A stretch of DNA of 64,000 nt. Origin: Schistosoma haematobium (lineage: Eukaryota > Platyhelminthes > Trematoda > Strigeidida > Schistosomatidae). Location of the stretch: the NCBI RefSeq assembly GCF_000699445.3, contig NC_067202.1, positions 17,331,644 through 17,395,643 of the forward strand, read 5' to 3'. Numbering within the stretch: the first letter of the stretch is position 1; the number at the start of each line of letters is the position of its first letter. This document shows positions 10,994 to 22,469 of the stretch, piece by piece. A program made the position numbers and the translations under genes. Under the pieces are notes generated by a model. It did no database searches and was not told the origin of the DNA. It saw nothing but the letters and a program-made list of their open reading frames with translations.

Positions 10994-13900
10994 CTGTATA
11001 CACCATAGATTGAGAATCATTCATTGGATAAATTGGAACTACATTAGGAAAAAAAGAAAGAGATGGATGAGGATGATGGAAGGGGTAGAGAGAGGGAACG
11101 GAAGAAAGCGATTTTTAAAACACACGTATACTCTTTATACCTACCTCCATAATTGTTACTGCCAGATGGATATGATTGCATTTGTTGTGTAACAACATCA
11201 GGAGGTACTATTTGATTTGATTCATAAAACTGCTGTACAGGAAAGGGTTGAGATGATATTTGACCACTATGAAGATTACCACTGAAATTTTCTGTTTGTG
11301 GATTCGCATAAATTCCAGTTGACATAGGGTAAGAGTCAGTAGGAGGGAACATCACAGTTCCATTCAAATCTGTTGGCATAGTGAATCCATTCTAAAAGAT
11401 AATATGTGAAAAATGTTTTATCATTCAACTGAGTTAGTCATGGAGGAATTCAACATAGAATAACGTGCTTTGAATAAAAAGCACAAAGTTCTTTTTAAAG
11501 ATTGAAGAGACGTACAATCATGAAGGTGGTTGCAAAACTATAGAAGAACCATAATGCTGAGCAAGATATGGATGAAGATAATCGTTTATTAAATTGAATG
11601 AACATGATGATTGTGACATAACATCAAGGATAATACTGTTAGAAGTGCAGTTTATCGTCAATTTGTACCCGACCTGAGTATCAGACATGGTTGTATTGAC
11701 TAGATATTCACTCTTCACCAGGTTTTGAAACACAGACATACTTTCCGACGACCAACTATAGTGGTATTCTTTGACCTTATGGCAGGTTCGACTCTGTTAA
11801 CCGCGAGGTTCTAAAGCACTATTATTAAAAGCCGTACCAAAGACTTTTTCAACTCTTCTAGATGGATCCTCCTTACCCATCAACCCGGTTTAAGCCCCCA
11901 CTGGAAATTTGCTTTTTCCCCTTTGAATTTCGTAAGAAACGCTCCTGCTGTGAAAAGTCAGTGAATGGGGCATGTACGTACGCATGGCTATGTGAGCGTT
12001 TGGAGAGGGAGAGCGGATTATCCACACCCTGAGCTATACCTGAGGACTTGGTGAAGTCCCGACTCCAATTCGTCGATCTTTCACTCTCAAATCAAACAGA
12101 ACCTCTACAATATCTAGTATTCAGTGTGATGATTTTGAAGATCATTGATAGATATATCCATCAGTTATATAAATAAATTCCCATTAAAAATAATACAATA
12201 TATAGGTCAACACTCATGACAACAACAAAAACAAACATCATATTTCTGTCGCTCAACTAGTTACATAGCAATAAAAATGAACAAGTGAATTATGGACCAA
12301 GGTGATCACGTAATAATAAGAATAAATAGTACATACATACCATAGGTACTGCAGATGCAGATTTAGTCATCGACGATGTTGGCTGGGTGTATGGATATAT
12401 ATTCGCAGTATTTGGTGGTAAATAAGGGATTGTTGGATTTATTGGGTTAGTCGTGGTGTTAGCAATAGTATTGGACATTCCAGTATAATAAGCATTTGAC
12501 GGATTCTGACGTGACATGATATCATGATACAATTGAAATGCATCTAATAAACGTTGATTTAATTCTGTAAGCATAATAATTTCTTTATCAACTAATTTTA
12601 ATTCAGGATCAACAAGTGGGACCATTGCTATACATTCTGCTTCAAGTTGACTTAATTCTGGTGGATCTTGTTGAAATTCACCAGTAGGATCTACAGTTGT
12701 AATTAGACGTAAACATTCATCGATTTTTTTCTCATCTAGCTGAGGGACAATTTTTTTGGTAGATTGGTTCTTTTTAACATCTGTATTGTGAGAAACTTCG
12801 CTTGAACTTGATTTGACATTATTTACTCCATCAAGTTCAGTTTCACGTTTGACAAATTGAGTAGGAAATAAACCTTGACCTTGATTATTGCTTCCAAGCC
12901 ACCAGTTCTCATCGGAATCATCTAAGAGTAGAATAAGCTCTCCAGCTTTGAATGATAATTCATTGTCTTCAGCTGCTTCAAAGTCGTACAATGCTCTTAC
13001 CTGTCCCTTTGAATTGCGAGGAGCAGTTGTTTTAGAGGCATTTGATGATGATGCTGATGTCGAATAAGTTGAAAGTGAACTAAATGGAAGTTGAGAGCAG
13101 GAAGGATATAAACTAGACTTCTCATTTGAAGTGGTAACAGATTGTTTGTTTAGATGGGATGGTGTTGAACTGTCAGTATCTTTCAGTGATAAAGCAATAG
13201 CTATTGAAAGAATAAATAGAGATACGTAAAACTGGGATTAAAAAATTTACAACATATCTATTTCTGACAGAAGACCAAATATCATTGTTTGCAAAAAATG
13301 TAGTGTACAGCATATAATGAAACTGAGCATTAGCGTTGATCAATTTTAAATTAACATTTTTCTGCAAATCTATTCATGAATATCCACAGATTGACTGTCT
13401 ATCTGAGGACCCCGCATCATTTTAACCGGAAGTACATGGATGACACAGTTTTATATGAAGCTAATACAATGCAGTATTCAAATGCTTAGAATGACAGTGT
13501 AAGAATGTTCAGATAGTGTTTATCGCTACTAAAATCTAATCACAAATAAAAGAAGATTATTCAGTCAGTCATATGTAATATAGAACCTGACATATGTGTG
13601 CGTCAACTTAATTTGTCACATTACAATAGCCCAACAAGAGAATATTATCAAGAATCACTAACAGTATCAGTAGTTGTAAAAAAAGCCATAAGATGTTGGG
13701 CTCCAAGAGATAAGAGTAAATGCACCTGCTCTGTTGACAACGATTTTGAACTTTTTCGTTTCAGGTCACATGAACACCAACCAGGTTATCTATACCCAAC
13801 GAAATGGTTGTGAAACTCTTAGTTATTGAAAAAAATAAGTGGTAAAAGTCAAAATGATGTAAACAAACAGATATTATCAATATGGAACCTGACACATATA

Positions 13901-16900
13901 TGTTAGCCCAAGTTCCCCATACCCGAGATTAGCAAGATGAAATAAAAAATAACAAGTGATTGGAATAGTTTAGTAGGAGTGATAAAAAGAAATACTAAAT
14001 CTTTGGATTTATTTATTTTAACACATAGATATTGGTACAAGGAGGCACCAAATACGTATGCGCCACACAAATCTCATTTGATATGTGTGAAGGCTGTGAT
14101 ACTGCCCGGGTGCCCAAACCGAAGCAGGTGGTTTTCTTAAGGGGCCACACCCCGAGCCTTCGACCTGAACGACTGATCCACAAGGCAGTGGAGCATCGTA
14201 AGGAGATACAGTCCCATGGAAGCCGGTGACCGACAATTGGTTCATACGCCATTTGTTCCCTCAGGTTACTGAAGCCCATGTGCACCATTGATTTGGGATC
14301 CGGTTAAAGGGCCGGACATTCGCTTTTCGTCCTCTCATTTTCGTAAACAACACCCCCTCCACGAGAAGGCAGTGAGTAGGACTTTCCTGGCAGAGGCTAT
14401 ATACGCGTGGCCATGTGAGAGCGGACTCTCCCCACTCTCGGCCGTACCAGGGAATTTGGGGGCCCCCAAATCTTTGGAAACACTGAGTGAATAGGTATAT
14501 GAATGAAAGAATACTGGAGTTCAAGGAAGACACTATTTGTGTTATAACGGATTGAATATTGAAGACATTGGAACTAATTTGCGGATTATCATTCACATTT
14601 TTATTGCATAATAATTAGATAACTGTGTTATTATTGCCTTCTACATTAAAATAATTATAAACTATTCATGGATCCATTAATTATCGTTGTATAATTTATT
14701 ATTCCTTAGTTATAGTTGATTAGTGACCTAACTTTTTCTTACTTTCACTTTTGATATAGTTATGCCTGTGCTGTAATTTATCATTTATGTTGATGTACAG
14801 ATCAGGAAATAATTCCATACTATCGTAATGAGAGATTAATATAAGAAATGCAACTGCCTTATTGCATGTTATATATTTAACTATCAAACTGAAAACTGGG
14901 CTAGAAGAAGGGTATACGTTCTAAAACTTATATAAGTTAAGATTGCCCCCAAATGCCCTGATATGGCCGAGGGTGGGGAGAGTCCGCTCTCCCTCTCGAA
15001 ATGCTCTCTTATGGCCACGCGTATATAGCCTCTGCCAGGAAAGTCCTACTCACTGCCTTCTCGTGGAGGGGGTGTTGTTTACGAAAATGAGAGGACGAAA
15101 AGCGAATGTCCGGCCCTTTAACCGGATCCCAAACCAAATCAATGGTGCACATGGGCTTCAGTAACCTGAGGGAACAAATGGCGTATGAACCAATTGTTGG
15201 TCACCGGCTTCCATGGGACTGTATCTCCTTACGATGCTCCACTGCCTTGTGGATCAGTCGTTCAGGTCGAAGGCTCGGGGTGTGGCCCCTTAAGAAAACC
15301 ACCTGCTTCGGTTTGGGCACCCGGGCAGTATCACAGCCTTCACACATATCAAATGAGATTTGTGTGGCGCATACGTATTTGGTGCCTCCTTGTACCAATA
15401 TATATGTGTTAAAATAAAACAAATAAATAAGTTAAGACTACTTCATTAGTGATCAAAGTTAACTCATAATAGCCTAGACATTTATCAAGTTAAGCAATTA
15501 GTCGATAGACGAACTAGCATACTTGAACTTGAGAAGAATAAATCAGAATTTCAACTGATTCATTTTTTCTCAAATTATTGAGCAGCATAACAATCTGTAA
15601 CTTAGACGTTTCTTTGTGTTGATAAGTGTTGGGATATTCAGAAAAATATCCTAAAAATTATCCTGTTAAGTCTAATGCTATCCTTGAACGTGAAATGGTG
15701 TCATTTTCCTATTGGTCAATATTCACGGTAGTCCTAACTGTATAAATATGCATTTTTCTGTAAATTCTTATTCTTCTCCTGACCCCATAAACAATTTTCA
15801 TCTACGGTTCGTGTTCTGATATATTGGAGATTGGGAACAGTATGGGGGTCGTATTGGGATATCTGAAGTTGGTCAGTCGGTAGAAATTAGAGTAGCCACC
15901 CGGCGGTCCACAATAATAAGCTTTGAACATTTTTACACATATACAAAGATAAAGTTTATTGTAAATAGGATGATAATATATAATAAGGGGGAACTATTCA
16001 AATGAAGTTTATAATATAAAAGTTATTTACCTTGTGCTAGATCTTCTTCTTCTTTAGCTTGTAATTGTGCAACATGTTGGCGTGAAGGACCATGTTTAAC
16101 TATCTGTTAAAGTAAAATACTAGGAGAGATAATTATTATGTCGTATACTTCCTTTACGAATAAAGTAATCAGTATGGTGAAGACATGCATTACAACACAC
16201 AATAGATTGTTTCTATGAATAACAGGACGAATATAGGAAAAAGTCAGAACTTTCAAGGCTATTTTTTGAATGATTTATATTTTTATTGCGTAACTAGTTG
16301 ATAAATTTATCATCGTATCTCTATATTACTCGTATTTTAAACATTCAGTGCATCTATCAACTGTCATAATACATTTTATCATTCTTTAGTTATTGTTAAT
16401 TATGTACTTTTTGCTTCACCCTCTACTACTTTTGGGTATGATTGTGATTAAAGTGTGATTTCTTATTTTATGTACTATGTGGTTAAGCACTTCAAGTAGA
16501 TGATTGTGTGCTTTGAGTCATAATCTACCTATTATTCGCATATTCTGATTGACAACTGACTTTGGAGGAGCTCGAGGACCAATAAACGTTAAGGTATCGC
16601 TGTTGTTCATTGGTCAATTAGTCAATAGGTCACCGGTTCTACCGGCAATATAATTGAACTAATCGAGAGTTTGAATTTTGATTTGAGAATATAGCACGTG
16701 ATAACAATTAGTATTTGGAGCCAAAACACATTAGCGATTACAAGAGATAACAATTTCCATAACTGGAACTTGAAAAATGGCATCGACAATATCCGATCAT
16801 AATATTATTACAAATCCGTGATATTTTGTTGACAGCTGTTAACTAACATTAAACACGGATGGTTAGGATACGCAATCAAGTTGTGCTTTTCTACACTCGC

Positions 16901-19900
16901 TTGTTCGTAGCTTGAACGATTAATTACAGCAGTAGGAGAAATGCACAATTGAGTATTCATAAGATTTCCCAAAAAGATACCTTATACTAGTGATCAAAGT
17001 AAGATGAATATAACGTGACATTTACGATTAGGTACCTCCAAAAACATTTGATTACCTTCATTATTCAATGATTATGTTGTACAAATAGAGTGAGAAAAAT
17101 GTATGCTACTGTGCAATACATTTACCTTCCGATAAGTATTTGGATATTTTAGATGTTAGAAATGGATGATGTTAGTAAAAACCTGACCAACTTTTGGGCA
17201 TTCATTAAGATTCTGGTGAGTAAAGTGATCTATATTCGCTAAATGATTTCATCTATTACTGTTACACTAGATGGTGATTCAGGTTAGTTGTGAGACAATA
17301 TTCTTCAGTTTTCAAGGTAAGAAATGTATCTTAGATATGCTTATATTGTTATTTAAAGTATTGGAAATTCGGAATTTTGCTAGAGATTACACCTAATAGT
17401 AGATACGTTATGAACTTTTGATAGGCTACAATGATTTAGTGCTAAAAAGCAGTTCACTAAATGTTGAAAAGAGACTGTCATTTGTAGTAGATCAATAAGG
17501 AAGGTAAATAGTAACTGACGGTAGGCCTCTTCAGTTAGTTAGTTAGTCAGTCAGTCAGCGTAAACCCAGGGATAAATGTACGCCAGCTCAAGTTGCCATA
17601 TCAAGTTTAGTGAACACAACTTGAGATAACCACTTACGACAATAATTCACTATTGAACTTTACCGAAACATACTTAAAATCAGTCTCAGTCAGTCAGTTG
17701 CAAATCAGGATCAGGCACATATATGCATCAGTACAAGTGGTCACACCTCATTAGCACAACAAGATAAACACTGGATTCATAGGAGTTTTTAAGTCAATGG
17801 TGGTAATATATAAAAGAAAGATTGGGTATAAGGATATAGCACAGGAAGAAAGAAATAGTACGCATAAAGATATGAAGCAATTTTAATCACTTAGTTTAAG
17901 GGAAGACAGAGAGTGTATACACCTACGTCATTGTGATTGATTCTGAACCATGTCACCAAGAGTCTCCAAATATTGGTTACGATAGTCACGCGAACCACAA
18001 CCAAGTAGTCTACATTTACCAACATGGCTAAGACTAGAAGTTAGTGACCTCAAGCACTGATGCCACATTGTGGTTTGGCCACTCCTAACTTTCTTCCATC
18101 CATCTCCAACACTAATCAGCACTGCACGTCATGGTAATCGGAGTTCAGGCATACGCAGCACGTGGCCCAACTATCTCAGTCGATGAAGATTCACAACCTT
18201 ATCAACTGATTTACTATCATCATTCCCTAATACTCTACGTCTAACCTCACTATTACTTACGTAGTATACTCGTCCCTTAATTGATAGACGAATACCTAGC
18301 GTTCACGATAGGTGACGTAAGTTGGCAAAAGTCAAACGTGCTTTTCGAATCCGTGCTGAGATTTCGTCAGACACCAACCCATTAAGGCTGATCAAACTTC
18401 CAAGATAAGTGAAATTGTCAACGCGTTCGACTACTTCGCTCTCTATCCTTAGTTCAGGTGTTGACGCAGACCGGTCCTCAAGCAACAACTTATATTTAGA
18501 GGAAGAGAAGCGCATCCCAAACATTCTGGCATTGTTCCTTAGTGCTACCAGAAGACTGCATTTTATCAGCGTCTTCACCAAACAGGACTATGTCATCTGC
18601 GTATTCTATGTCGATAAGTAGACTTCCTGGAAGGAGATCAATACCCGAGAACTCAGTCGACGAGAAAGTTATTCCCATCAGTAGATCTATGATGAAGTTA
18701 AACAAAAATGGATAAAGTGGACAGCCTTGACGGACACCACTTGAGGTTGCAAAAGCAGATGACAGTTCGCCATAAGCTCTGACTAGACTAGTAGTGTTCG
18801 AGTAAAGAGCCTTTACAAGGTTTATGTACTTCTGAGGTACGCCTTTCAATGACAGACACTGCCACAGAATCTCGCGGTCTACAGAGTCAAATGCTGCTTT
18901 TAAGTCATGAAAGACCACCATTGTCGGACGCCGATAAGTATGCCTATGCTCTAGAACCTGACGAATGGTGAATATGTGGTCGATGCAGCCACGACCAGGT
19001 CTGAAGCCAGCTTGGTTCCCTCGTGTTTACAGTTCACGAGTCTTAGTTAGGCGTCTGATAATTATCAAGGCTAGTATTTTAGATATTATATTAGTTAAAC
19101 TAATCCCTCTGTGGTTGTCACAGGATGATTTTGACCCTTTCTTATATATTGGGACGATAAGTGATTGTGACCAGTCAGGTGGGACAACGTCTAACTCCCA
19201 GATCTTAGCTAAAATATTAGTCAACGTAATCGCTAAAATTGAACCACCATCCTTAAAGACCTCTGGAGCCAATCCATCTGGACCAGCTGCCCTTCCTCGT
19301 TTCAGATTAACTATAGCCTTTTGAACTTCAGCTAGAGTTGAGGGACCTACTTCAATGTTCCATTCACACTGTCTAGGAATGGAGGGTAGTTGTAGAGTCA
19401 CTGAAGGCCAGCTGAACTGTTCCCTAAAATGTTCCGCCCATCGTTCTAAACGTCTGGACTAAGAGCAGATGAGAGTGTCACCTTTTTCCGAAATAGTTTG
19501 ACTTACACTTGACTTATTAATTCCAGTTTCTTTTATTCGTCTGTAGAGATGTTTTGTGTGAAGAAAAACAAAACACATAACAACCGAGATATTACTAAAA
19601 TAGTTGTATATAAATAAACATGACACTACAGGAACAGTCAGTCAGCTACAACATAAGAGCAGGCAAATATATGCATCACTCTAAGTTGTCATACCCCATT
19701 AGCACAGCAAAATGAACACCGGATTCATAGAAGTAGATAATTCAGTGGTGGTAATATATAATAGAAAGATTGAATATAAGGATGGATATAGTACTGGAAG
19801 AAAGAATTCGTTTGTTAAAAAGTAATATATATGAAATGATTATAATCTCATGGGAATATTCTCTTAAACTAACTTGTCTTTCATTCATTGCTTGTTTCAC

Positions 19901-20497
19901 AAGATCTGGATATTCAGTTTTAACCCAATTATAAAAACTAGCTGCTAATCTAAAAATGAAGAAAAAAAAAACTCTATTCGAATGAATAATCAGAGAATAT
20001 ACGCTAATTCTGAATCATTTTTAAATTCAATTGACCATTTTTCAAAGATATCAATTAATTTAATAGATGGAATACGTTGTAAACTCTACAATGAAGTTAC
20101 TTTGAATAAAATCAGAATTATGATTACCGAAAAATTTTTCTTGATTAATTGTGAAAAATCTTTTGAAGCTAATTCTCGATTAAATTGTTTACCACAATTT
20201 TTACTGCATGCATCTAATAACTTTCATTTCGGGGGGGGAAGGGGAGGGAGGGGAGAGAGGGGGAGTTAGGGATTCATTTGTATAAATATTATAGTTTACT
20301 TACTGTTATAGATCGTATAGATACATTTGGATTTTTATGAAATATTCGTTTACATATTGTTTGAATACAAATTGCTGGCCTATGTAACTAGACAATTGAA
20401 AATGAAAAAAATTCTTACTCTTGTTTAGCGTATTTTTCACAAATTTCTAAAATTAAATCCCAATTATCTTGTGTATTTTTTTCTGATGTACACTTTT
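10953..20497 (-). CDS. STAM: Signal-transducing adaptor molecule (ESCRT-0), nine exons, first exon not found
   Basis: From the family: STAM pairs with HRS in ESCRT-0 on early endosomes, binding ubiquitinated cargo through VHS and UIM, deubiquitinases through SH3, and HRS through the GAT coiled coil. Exons on the minus strand are 20497-20419, 20379-20304, 20220-20128, 20085-20003, 19949-19874, 16103-16031, 13200-12341, 11391-11145 and 10993-10953. All borders are AG/GT and the phases chain without a break (1628 bases, 542 codons with the stop). Domain order is VHS (exons 1-5 of this list), UIM (EEEDLAQ joined to AIALSLKD across an intron), SH3 (ALYDFEAAEDNELSF, then ENWW, then GLFPTQFV), GAT (LDEKKIDECL through LLDAFQLYHDIMSRQ) and a Pro/Gln/Ser tail. 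Order and length fit animal STAM of about 530-550 residues. The initiating exon, which should add about 15 residues, lies above 20500 and was not located. Confidence 0.85.
11145..11391 (-). CDS. STAM: STAM C-terminal exon
   Basis: Acceptor CTTTTAG. Reads NGFTMPTDLNGTVMFPPTDS and continues Gln/Pro/Ser-rich to SGSNNYG, like the unstructured tail of STAM. Two donors four bases apart are possible (GGAG|GTAGGT or GGTAG|GTATAA); the first keeps phase with the short exon at 10993. Confidence 0.75.
11845..12055 (-). repeat. R480 partial copy
   Basis: The complement carries the 5' part of R480 (GCATGGCTATGTGAGCG, GAAAAGTCAGTGAATGGGG, AACCCGGTTTAAGCCCCC). It sits inside a STAM intron in the same orientation as the gene. 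Confidence 0.65.
12341..13200 (-). CDS. STAM: STAM large exon: UIM end, SH3, GAT
   Basis: 860 bases, 286 codons. It opens AIALSLKD (UIM), then a Ser/Thr-rich linker, then SH3 from about 13003 (GQVRALYDFEAAEDNELSF) to GLFPTQFVK near 12854. The GAT region with alternating leucines runs about 12750-12510, followed by an Asn/Thr/Pro-rich segment. Acceptor TTCAATAG, donor ATG|GTATGT. The SH3 retains the ALYDF, double-Trp and GLFP signatures expected for PxxP or PxVxRP ligand binding. A perfect-looking donor (CAG|GTAAGAG) lies inside the coding sequence at 13001/13000. Confidence 0.9.
13560..13935 (-). repeat. LINE-A 3'-end fragments, two decayed copies
   Basis: 13560-13770 starts CAGTCAGTCA, reaches AACCTGACATATGTGTG, and later has GAGTAAATGCACCTGC, the complement of the LINE-A coding end. 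A second end (GGAACCTGACACATATATG) lies at 13882-13935. Both are in the STAM intron. Confidence 0.55.
14013..14470 (-). repeat. R480 copy, left arm of a large inverted pair
   Basis: Complete copy in minus orientation, tail TTATTTATTTTAACACATAG on the plus strand. Apart from small gaps it is nearly identical to the reverse complement of 14945-15420. Both lie in the 2.8-kb STAM intron between the UIM and SH3 exons. The outer border carries the palindrome TTTGGGGGCCCCCAAA (14455-14470). Confidence 0.85.
14945..15420 (+). repeat. R480 copy, right arm of a large inverted pair
   Basis: Sense copy from GCCCCCAAATGCCCTG to GTGTTAAAATAAAACAAATAA. The translated frames of the two arms agree almost residue for residue over about 90 codons, which reflects DNA identity rather than selection for protein, because other R480 copies do not preserve the frame. 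Confidence 0.85.
16031..16103 (-). CDS. STAM: STAM exon, first half of UIM
   Basis: Acceptor TTAACAG, donor CAAG|GTAAAT. Reads IVKHGPSRQHVAQLQAK then EEEDLAQ. The acidic start of the ubiquitin-interacting motif ends this exon, and the hydrophobic half is in the next, 2.8 kb away. Confidence 0.85.
16104..17534. other. STAM intron, no further feature
   Basis: AT-rich intron sequence; I see no exon or repeat that I can support. Confidence 0.4.
17535..17600 (-). repeat. LINE-A 3'-end stub
   Basis: GTTAGTCAGTCAGTCAG followed by a decayed copy of the terminal LINE-A block (ATGTACGCCAGCTCAAGTTG). Confidence 0.5.
17690..19560 (-). pseudogene. LINE-A (A1, RTE-type) 5'-truncated copy in STAM intron
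   Basis: About 1.9 kb in the same orientation as STAM. On the minus strand, in order: GRAAGPDGLAPEVFKDGG (near 19290), VPIYKKGSKSSCDNHRGISL (near 19120), a fingers/palm frame with FHDLKAAFDSVDREIL (18915), SGVRQGCPLYPFLFNFIIDL (18740), EYADDIVLFGEDADKM (18610, the YADD active site), the thumb EVVERVDNFTYLGSL (18440), then the C-terminal WKKVRSGQ and SLSHVGKCRLLG blocks to 17940. At least three frameshifts separate these frames, so it is inactive. The 3' end with GACTGACTGA is at about 17690. The endonuclease domain is missing. Confidence 0.85.
19638..19830 (-). repeat. LINE-A 3'-UTR fragment
   Basis: CAGTCAGTCAGCTACAACAT, then TTGTCATACCCCATTAGCAC and the TAATATATAATAGAAAGATTG block, a separate 3' end abutting the 5' border of the larger LINE-A copy. 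Confidence 0.6.
19874..19949 (-). CDS. STAM: STAM exon, VHS part 5
   Basis: Acceptor TTTTTAG, donor CAA|GTTAGT. Reads LAASFYNWVKTEYPDLVKQ then AMNERQ, the end of VHS. It is followed by a 3.8-kb intron carrying a LINE-A copy. Confidence 0.8.
20003..20085 (-). CDS. STAM: STAM exon, VHS part 4
   Basis: Reads SLQRIPSIKLIDIFEKW then SIEFKNDSEL, equivalent to the EWTDEFKNDPQL helix. Acceptor TGTAG; the donor GC|GTATAT is the weakest in the gene but is required by the phase of the next exon. Confidence 0.8.
20128..20220 (-). CDS. STAM: STAM exon, VHS part 3
   Basis: Reads LLDACSKNCGKQFNRELASK then DFSQLIKKNFS, matching the LLGACVSNCG block of VHS. The acceptor is GAAAG, preceded by a striking C/T run (plus-strand G/A tract 20230-20266) that serves as the polypyrimidine tract. 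Donor TCG|GTAATC. Confidence 0.85.
20304..20379 (-). CDS. STAM: STAM exon, VHS part 2
   Basis: Acceptor TACATAG, donor ACA|GTAAGT. Reads PAICIQTICKRIF then HKNPNVSIRSIT, the helix pair that includes the conserved HK-NP turn. It starts in phase 2 and ends on a codon boundary. Confidence 0.85.
20419..20497 (-). CDS. STAM: STAM exon, VHS part 1
   Basis: Acceptor AACACAG, donor GA|GTAAGAA. Reads KCTSEKNTQDNWDLILEIC then EKYAKQ, aligning with the start of the VHS domain. The first two bases complete a codon begun in the missing first exon (phase 1). Confidence 0.85.
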
Positions 20498-20651
20498 CTG
20501 TGTTAAAGAAATGAAGGAAAAAACAAATGATAAGTATCAAAGAAATGTAAGGGTATTCATTGCAATTCACACTAAATAGTTATATAGAACTTATATGTGT
20601 ATTCAATTTTTAAAGATAAGGAACAGGAAAGTTTTAAGAAGTGTTTGTATG

Positions 20652-21175
20652 AATGCCCCCCAAATGCCCTGATATGACCGAGAGTGGGGAGAGTTAGCTT
20701 TCTTTCTCGAAATGCTCTCACATGGCCACGCGTATATAGCCTCTGCCAGGGAAGTTCTACTTACTGCCTCCTTGTACCATGGGTGTTGTTTACGAAATTG
20801 GGAGGACGAAAAGCGAATGCCCGGTGCTTTAACCGCGTTGGTAGTTACGGAGGATCCATCTAGGAGAGTTGGAAAACCCTCATTCCAAACCAATGGTGCA
20901 CATGGGCTCCATCACCCTAAGGGAACAAATGGCGTATGAACCAATTGATGGTCACCGGCTACCATGGGATTGCATCTTCTTACGATGCTCCACTGCCTTG
21001 TGGATCAGACCTTTAGGTCAGTCTCTGAGTGTGGCCCCCTAAGAAAATCACCTGCTTCGGTTTGGGCATCCGAGGAGTATCACAGCCTTCACACAAATCA
21101 AATGAGATTTATGTGGCGCGTATGTATTTGGTGTCCTCTTGTACCATTATCTATGTGTTTAAATAAATAATATAA
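20652..21175 (+). repeat. R480 copy
   Basis: Complete sense copy from GCCCCCCAAATGCCCTGATA to TGTGTTTAAATAAATAATAT. It lies just upstream of the first STAM exon found and may be in the first intron. Confidence 0.75.
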
Positions 21176-21739
21176 ATAAATTCCATGAATGCTACTGACT
21201 ATTTTTACTAGAATTTCTATGAGGTTTTGTGGAGAAGCTGGTTATACTGTTTGTTGAGAATCTACGCCAAGGAAGTCATCAATGGATTCCCTATATTCAG
21301 CTGTATTAACCAGTAGATAATGAAACAGATATAAAACCAATAGTCTCAATTTAATTCAAATAACTAGGAAACTGGAAGTCTAAGTTTAAGGAGTTTTAAT
21401 AGGGTTTAGTCTTGTTAACTTTGCCACCTATTAACTTAAAGGCAGACAGACTCATCGATTTTAAGCATTATTAAGAAGCTGAAAAGTAATAAGAGAGAGG
21501 ACTATGTTGTAGCATTTTCAGCTGAGTCTACGCTTAGTCGGATATTCGAAAACTCAGAATTAACTACAGCTAAAGCCGAGATCAAATGTTTTAGAACACT
21601 TAGTGTTTAAAAAATGTGTTTATTGGCGACACTTGAGACAAATAATTGGAACACCTAAAAATTTCAATTCTTAGAAGTGACTAACTGGAGGAATAAACCA
21701 GTCAGAATTTAGATAAAACAGTTGATTTCGTCAGGATTG

Positions 21740-22260
21740 AATTACATACCAACTCCATGAACAAAAATCTCATTAATACTTCGTTAAGCATATATTTCGA
21801 CTTGAAAAAGTCACTTGACCCCATTATAGACAAATATTTCTTGGCCCTAGAGTTAGTTTTAGGTTAGAAAATGTCTTAAAGCCATCCTAAATTTCGTAAT
21901 AAAATATGTCGTTGCTGTAAGGTTATCGCCTAGTAAATACTAAAGAAATGGCCTAAGTAACACTTTGACATCGACTGAAGATTGACTAACAGTGTTTGAA
22001 TACAAGCCCCCAGTAATATGACTTAGGCAACAAACACTTTCCCGCGAGATACTTCTATCGGACCTGTTTATTAATGGCATTGACTATTTTTGGATAAGGA
22101 TATATGGGTAACATCCTGTGATCAGAGTAACTGACCCAGGATGCAATGTAATCTAAACAGTCAAGTCCATGGTGAACGTGCAAACTGTTTACAAACCAGG
22201 AGGTTGTTAGAAAATATAATGGTGTATGATTGTAGTCATAACTACTGTTGCAGAAAATCT
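21740..22260 (+). pseudogene. Decayed CR1-like RT remnant
   Basis: Short matches in order: FDLKKSLDP (near 21800) resembles the palm aspartate motif and LLSDLFINGIDYFW (near 22050) resembles the GPLLFLIYINDI block. Frames are broken. Weak evidence, and the upstream STAM exon could also be hidden in this region. Confidence 0.35.
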
Positions 22261-22469
22261 ATTAAAACCGGGCAGTTACTCGTTTGTTTAAATTAAGACT
22301 GCGGAAAATTTTCTTAGTTGTGTACTCGATGACAGACACGCAGGCTGTAGTGGAAGGACTAATGACTGCTACAGTGGTGTCTTGGGGGGTATGTTTAGGA
22401 GAATTATTACGGGGGCCCTCGTTGTTCGGGTGTCAGCAAAAGATGGAACTCATGTATTACTTTTCGTTA

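Noticed and set aside
11518..11739. Additional STAM exon
   Set aside because: Exon 13200-12341 ends and exon 11391-11145 begins on codon boundaries, so they join directly; this frame has no STAM resemblance and lacks a good acceptor.
14013..15420. Protein conserved between the two R480 copies
   Set aside because: Both strands of both arms are equally conserved and other R480 copies have frameshifts, so this is DNA-level identity of recent repeats.
18409..19324. Plus-strand frames over the LINE-A in the STAM intron
   Set aside because: They are antisense to the recognised reverse transcriptase motifs on the minus strand.
21721..21780. STAM first exon next to the donor-like GTTG|GTATGT on the minus strand at about 21750
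   Set aside because: The donor is good, but the only ATG-started frame ends in phase 0, whereas the next exon needs phase 1, and the peptide does not resemble the STAM N-terminus.
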